Of a stretch of 64,000 nucleotides of DNA, positions 58,898 through 64,000 are shown in pieces. The notes below the pieces were generated by a model that saw nothing but the letters and a program-made list of their open reading frames with translations, ran no database searches and was not told where the DNA came from. The stretch spans positions 20,355,124 through 20,419,123 of the forward strand of contig NC_084898.1 in assembly GCF_958979055.1 (NCBI RefSeq), given 5' to 3'. The first letter of the stretch is position 1, and each line of letters begins with the position of its first letter. The translations under genes and the position numbers were made by a program. This stretch comes from Alnus glutinosa (taxonomy: Eukaryota; Streptophyta; Magnoliopsida; Fagales; Betulaceae).

Positions 58898-61800
58898 TTC
58901 ACAACCATATATATATACTTCAAATTAATGCTTATCTTCAATAAAGATTTTGTATTGCGAAGTGCTTCTAACTTACACTTGGAAGTAGTTGTGTACAAGT
59001 TGCAAGGGTTCTAGAATTTCATTATAGCCTGCAATTTCATTTTCATGGGAATTGTTGCACCTTAAAGAATTTGAAATCAATTTAGCATAGTTTTGATTTT
59101 GATAGGAATTGTTGTCGATGGAAGAATTATGGTAAATGCTTTGCTACATATTTCCAAGCATGACATCCAAAGTTTGCCATGACCTCAACTACACCTCTTT
59201 TAAGAGGCAAACCAAAATTATCTTTACAAAAAAAAGCTATTGAAGACCACACATTTTTTGTTTTTGTTTATCAAGGTGAATTTTTAGGAGACATGCTAAC
59301 ACAGGCCTCTCTGTCAATGCACAAAGTTTATTATGACTTGGTATTGTAGCCACAGAAGTTGCTTTGGACTCACTGTATGAAGATCCCAAATCACAAGTAC
59401 TACTTGAATTAGAGTCACAATAATGCCCATGCACCTTGTTCATCTGATCAATCAACGAGTGCCTTAAATCTATACCAACTGCTGAAGTTTCGCAATAATT
59501 TATACTAAAAAAGTATGGCATTACCACCGGTGAATTTGGAGTACTCAAACCATCTTCTTTCAAATTATCTCTTATCCTAGACAGAATGCTATAGGCCAAG
59601 TTTCCAAGAACACGGAAATATGCTTCCAGAATTGAATGCCTAACATCCTACAAGAATTGAGGAAGGCAGATTAATTAAGAATCTTTTAAATGGGAGAGTT
59701 TAATTACCTTGGGATGAGCATCTTAGATAATGGCCAGCACAGGCATTTCAAGCAAGAGATTTTCATTAATTGATTTGGCAACCTTGAACACTTGATGTGC
59801 CACTCTTCCTTGGTGAAGCAATTTCCTTCTAGATTGATTTAGCAAAACAGGGTCGAGCCATTTGCACCATTTTGCTTAGCAAGAACTAACTCAACCATAT
59901 AGTTGGTCGGGGAGAGTAACCAGTCCATTTCTCTTTGCCATTTGCTCTTCCTTTCTTCAGGCAGTGGTTCTAATTTTCACAACTCCCCAAACAATTATTA
60001 TATTCTAAATAGTTAAGAGAAAAAGTAATTATTCTCATTGGTCACATTATAAAAACAAAAGTAGTTTTCTAAGGAATAGCTAGGGCCCCAAGTTAATCAT
60101 AGAAGAGAAATGATCCTGCATTATATGCTACCCACAAGAAGGAAAAAGTAAATAAATAAATATTGATAACATAAATATTGTTATGAAAATGGAATTCTAC
60201 GTGGAGCAAATATTAATATTAGAATATATAATATGGTAGAATATTTTCTTTATGTTTGAATTTATGTTATGATTTGATACTTACCTTACAGAATAATTCA
60301 TGGGTTTGAATTGAATTTGAATTCACCCTTTTTTTTCTTGTTCCAAGCACATGAATTGGGCTAAACAAATTCCATTTTAATACATTTTGTCCAATTCATG
60401 GGTTTCGGAATGGTATGTCAATGACACAAACCAGTACAACTTCTTGTAACAGAGATTCATAAACCAGCAAACTATGAAGCAACAAACACCTGAGTTCTGC
60501 TAGCCAGAAAAATACAAAATTAAAATTAAAAACCTGATTATTTGCATCATGCTGGACACAGCTCAAAACTCATAATAAGCTGATTATTTTTCCCAGTCTA
60601 CCTTCAAGCTGGACACAGCTCAAAACTCATAATAACAAGAATAACTGTTTCATAAAGTTTCCAAAAGGGAACAATGTCACCATTATGGTTATCACAATCT
60701 CAAAAACTTCTTGAATCCTTGTATCCAATGACTTACTAATCAAACAGCTCAATGTATGCCTCCATCAATAAATTACTATGATTTGGCCAACTGCCAACTT
60801 ATGTTTCAACACAGAGAATAGGGTGCAGTATACATACATAGAAAAACAGCCATATATTTGTCAAACGCAATGAGATACTAATGACATGTAGATGTACAAC
60901 TTAAAATAACATACATATTTTCTGGTGTCAATGAGCTTTAACCCAAATAACATCTCTTCTTCATGTAAGAATAAGGTGAACACTGAGGTCATGGGTTCTA
61001 GACTCGAAAGGGGTGTGTGTGGATGTGATGTAGGAGAAACCCATGAAAATAGATCTGTTTGCATGTGCTACAGATATTTCAAGATCAAAGAGAGAGAGTA
61101 ATACAGATCAAAATCACTGCCAAGAGGCTGGTCTTCTAGGCTACACAGCAAGGGGAAAAGAAAGAAAATAAGTTTCTCTACTGAAAATTATCAAAGCTGA
61201 GTAATAATTAGCTACAACAATTAAAGCACACTCTTCTGGCCTCGAAAATCTAATAAAAACTACATCCTAATCCTTGAAAATAATAAAAAGTCTCAGCCAT
61301 CCAAAATAACCGTATATTTTGAGTAATGCTATATGCAAGACTCCTATCCCCCTCTTATCCTCCCAAATGTGACATGGTTTTTAAAATCACCATTGGATCA
61401 ACCCTAATTTGAGTTGCTTTTCTATACTTTTTGTAGTTGGGCTGAGTCCGTCAGCGCTTTTTTAATAAAATTGCTGTACTTATCAATTTTATTTTAATTT
61501 GGATGAATTAATCATCAAGTATTCTCGATTAACAACATAAGCGTGCAAAACTGTCTAGCACGAAAGAGTGCCAATCACTTGAGTATTCACAATATCCAAA
61601 CAACCAAAAACTTTTGCAGCAAACAGACCACCACGAATGCAAAATCCTCAAGTATTGACTGAAACAGAAAGGGTCTGAAGTAATGATACTAAGAACTCGA
61701 TCATTACAAGCTTGAAATAAGCGATTTTCAGGACCAAGAGAAAATTTTCATGCATATAATAATCTGAATTATGTAGAAAAAACATCGAAAGAATTATTAA

Positions 61801-62257
61801 CTCAACACCAACTTAGACTGTGAGATACAGAATATCAATAGGATAAAAAAACTAAAGAAAATGAACGACAAAGTTGGAAATCAAAAGCTCATGCAAGTAC
61901 ATAATAAACCAATTCAAACAAATTCAAGCAAAAATCGAGCATCTTAGAGAATTCACATGAAAAAATAATCGTTAATATAATGGCACGAAAAAAAAGAAGA
62001 CTATGAAGCAATTCCCAAAAGTCGGCAATTTTGGGGTGTAAAGAATCAAATCAACAGCAAACTCGAAAACCCATTTCTTGAAAAGGGAATTAAAGATGGA
62101 AGTGAGAGAATTTAATGGAGACAATTGAATATAAAACGAAGACCGGGGCTGTTTGGTGCGAGAGAAAATTACCCGAGAGTCGACCAGAGAGAATCCCAAC
62201 GAGAAAGGAAGATTCTGGAAAGTCGTGTGGAGGCCACACACACTTGCGCATTTTACG
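58898..62257. repeat. Downstream block D4, shortened by a large deletion
   Basis: Collinear with the other D blocks up to CTTACCTTACAGAATAATT (about 60298), then jumps to CATGGGTTTGAATTGAATTT, which in D2 lies about 3.4 kb further on. The unknown gene with its hAT and solo LTR is thus absent. It ends near CACACTTGCGCATTTTAC, at the same limit as D1. Confidence 0.9.
59271..59973 (-). pseudogene. RopGEF 3'-fragment pseudogene, D4 copy
   Basis: Exon remnant 59973-59708 with the PRONE pieces and a GTAATT donor, and last exon 59647-59271 with an open frame through MAYSILSRIRDNLKEDGLS and LRHSLIDQMNKVHGHYC. The SPKNSP tail is again out of frame. 5' exons are missing, as in every copy. Confidence 0.8.
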
Positions 62258-62391
62258 GGGTTGGAGGCTTGTAATTATTAGTGATAACTTCATAAAATGT
62301 ATCGAATTATGCGCCGTTTTGAGGTAATGGTATTGAACTAGCAAACCTTTTAAACTGAAGCATTCATATTTTCAAAGAAAAATGTTAGATT

Positions 62392-62504
62392 TACAACACC
62401 AATACAACAACTGTACAACAATCCCTCACATGAGGGTGGGTCCCACATACTGGGGCCCACCCTCGTGTGAGGGGTTGTTGTGCAATTGTTGTATTGGTGT
62501 TGTA
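62392..62504. mobile_element. Hairpin MITE, nearly complete inverted repeat
   Basis: The left arm TTACAACACCAATACAACAA ... CCCTCACATGAGGGTGGG is matched by the right arm CCCACCCTCGTGTGAGGGG ... TTGTATTGGTGTTGTA. The arms are about 50 bases each around a short loop (TCCCACATACTGGGG). No open frame; the flanking duplication is unclear. Confidence 0.82.
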
Positions 62505-63080
62505 CAATAATCAAATCCCATTTTCAAATGTTTTACTTAAGGGTATTCCGTCAAAATTTGCTATTAAATTTTAACGGAATATCCAAAATATCCATTTTTT
62601 AAAGGAAAAAAAAAAAAAAAAAAAAGAAAGGAAAAAAGCAGAGATTTAGGTGTTGATCAGAATTTAACGGGATTTGCAAAAAAAAACTTATTCCCGAATC
62701 TTTGAAAAAATTTCTAATTTTTTTTTTTTTAAAAAAATGGGTATTTTGAGAATTTTAGCAGGAAATACCTTTAAGTGAGACGTTTGGAATCGTGGATACT
62801 CTAGTTTGAAATGTTTGTTAGTTCAGTATCTTTATCTCAAAACGGCGTATAATTCGATATCCTTTTGTGAAATTATCCTTAATTATTATTACTATTTTTT
62901 TTTTCAAGTATGTAAGTATTCGTCTGTTTCATAATGTTTGGCAAACGAATGACAGCCATTAGATTTTGTACCATACGTTGCAGTTTGTTTAGAGCTTCTC
63001 GATCAAGATTAGGGGCAATGGATTTGCAGCTCTTGACTCACAAGATATTGTTCAGAGTTCACCCTTCCGCGAGTAAAGGT
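62505..63080. other. Intergenic region after D4, no gene recognised
   Basis: AT-rich with poly-A and poly-T runs. Contains TTTTAACGGAATATCC-type sequence. The frame at 62934-63116 shows no motif and runs into the next MITE. Confidence 0.45.
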
Positions 63081-63230
63081 ATAAGGAGGATTAGAGTTCT
63101 CTTTTTGTTATCTTAAATATCATGTGACTTTTAAAATCATAAAATTTGAGATTATCATTATTGAATTTTGATCGAATGGTAATTTAAAAGTCACATGATA
63201 TTTAGGAAGACACTATTTAATCCTCCTTAT
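63081..63230. mobile_element. Hairpin MITE, 150 bp
   Basis: Ends ATAAGGAGGATTA and TAATCCTCCTTAT are perfect inverted repeats. A second inverted pair lies inside (ATATCATGTGACTTTTAAAA with AAAAGTCACATGATAT). TA on each side may be the target duplication. Confidence 0.82.
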
Positions 63231-63551
63231 AGCATAACTCATTTTTGGCACTAATTTCTTGTGAGGCTTGGCCTGAACGTAGTCTATATCCGGTCTTATT
63301 CTCTTGTGCGTTTTCTGTCCTTATATTACGGAGTTTAAGAGTCCAAGGCAACTACAATTGAAGTCTATCATCTAATTATAATTAAAGACTATCACCCAAT
63401 TACAGCCGAAGACATCACATAGATTTAATTGAAATTTATTTATATTATTCTAATCCGCGTTATTGTAAAGGTGCTAATTTTATTTTATTTTTTTATAATA
63501 ATTTTTCTCTTTTTTTTTTCTGTCTTTCTTTTATCTCGATTTTTTTTAAGT

Positions 63552-64000
63552 TGATCTAAGATATGGATGAATTTAAGTGATTTTTGGGTTTTTTGTTTTT
63601 TTTTGTTTTTTTAAAAAAAAATTCTGTATTCATTTCTTTAATTTAAGATATGGATTAATTTTCACCTTTTCAGTTGAATAGGATTTATTTTCTCTTAAAA
63701 TAGTTTTTATTTTTTAAGATTGTAAACAATTTCTCAAATTTGAACTTTTCATTCTTGCATGTACTCTTTTTCGCAGTTCATTTTCTACGGCCAACAAATT
63801 TTGCCATAATCTACCGACATCCACCAAAATCCGTTGTCGGTTGCTAGTCGCCACCATCGGCGATTGCCGAAATTCGAGTGGTGTTCGCTGAAAGTCGCCA
63901 ACCGCTTTATGTAGTCACCAATTTTTCGTATGAGCCAATCGATAAACATTTTTTACGCCAAAACAAACGGAGGCTTTAAATGCATTTAGCTAGTTTCATG
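63552..64000. repeat. Copy of 15452-15990, cut by the window end
   Basis: AGTTGATCTAAGATATGGAT through GCTTTAAATGCATTTAGC is paralogous to the DNA beyond D1, so the duplicated unit reaches further than D1 and D4. Frames in the two copies differ by indels and neither encodes a protein I recognise. Confidence 0.8.

Overview
The window is nuclear DNA of a flowering plant, most likely a woody eudicot. It is AT-rich and packed with microsatellites and poly-T tracts. It carries tRNA-derived SINEs, hAT, Mutator, Tourist and CACTA-type non-autonomous transposons, LTR pieces and a 5S-rRNA-bearing TRIM of the Cassandra type. All the intact genes I can support encode leucine-rich-repeat receptor-like proteins (RLPs). 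Nothing prokaryotic is present, and I cannot name the species.

Layout. Three full RLP genes lie on the + strand: RLP1 (5414-9660, 1095 aa predicted), RLP2 (32419-35199, 826 aa) and RLP3 (56222-58897, 793 aa). Each has two exons split by one phase-1 intron at the same place. Each also shares a TATATAAAGGCAG promoter core about 50 bases before its ATG. A fourth RLP start (54809) is cut off after 12 codons. Each RLP is followed by the same downstream block (D1 9661-15125, D2 35200-40618, D4 58898-62257). A further copy, D3 (42152-48921), has lost its RLP. Every D block carries on the minus strand the 3' part of a RopGEF (PRONE) gene. D1-D3 also carry a conserved plant gene of unknown function, broken by an hAT element and by a solo LTR in coding exons. 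These are pseudogenes carried along with the RLP duplications. Upstream of the RLPs are many partial copies of the RLP 5' region (4.0 kb, 21.9-32.4 kb, 53.2-56.2 kb), mostly without a gene attached.

How it fits together. Shared and private insertions order the events: the hAT and solo LTR (in D1-D3) came before those copies separated. The Tourist element in D1, the Cassandra in D2, the 1.27 kb solo LTR in D3, the intron MITE of RLP1 and the large deletion in D4 came later. Several of these have a paralogous empty site inside the window, so their target duplications can be read directly.

Most notable observation. RLP1 has eight near-identical 150-bp units (50 residues, two LRRs each) where RLP3 has two. 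Six extra units explain the length difference almost exactly. I see no previously undescribed molecular system. The interest lies in a fast-evolving putative immune-receptor cluster and the mobile-element record around it.
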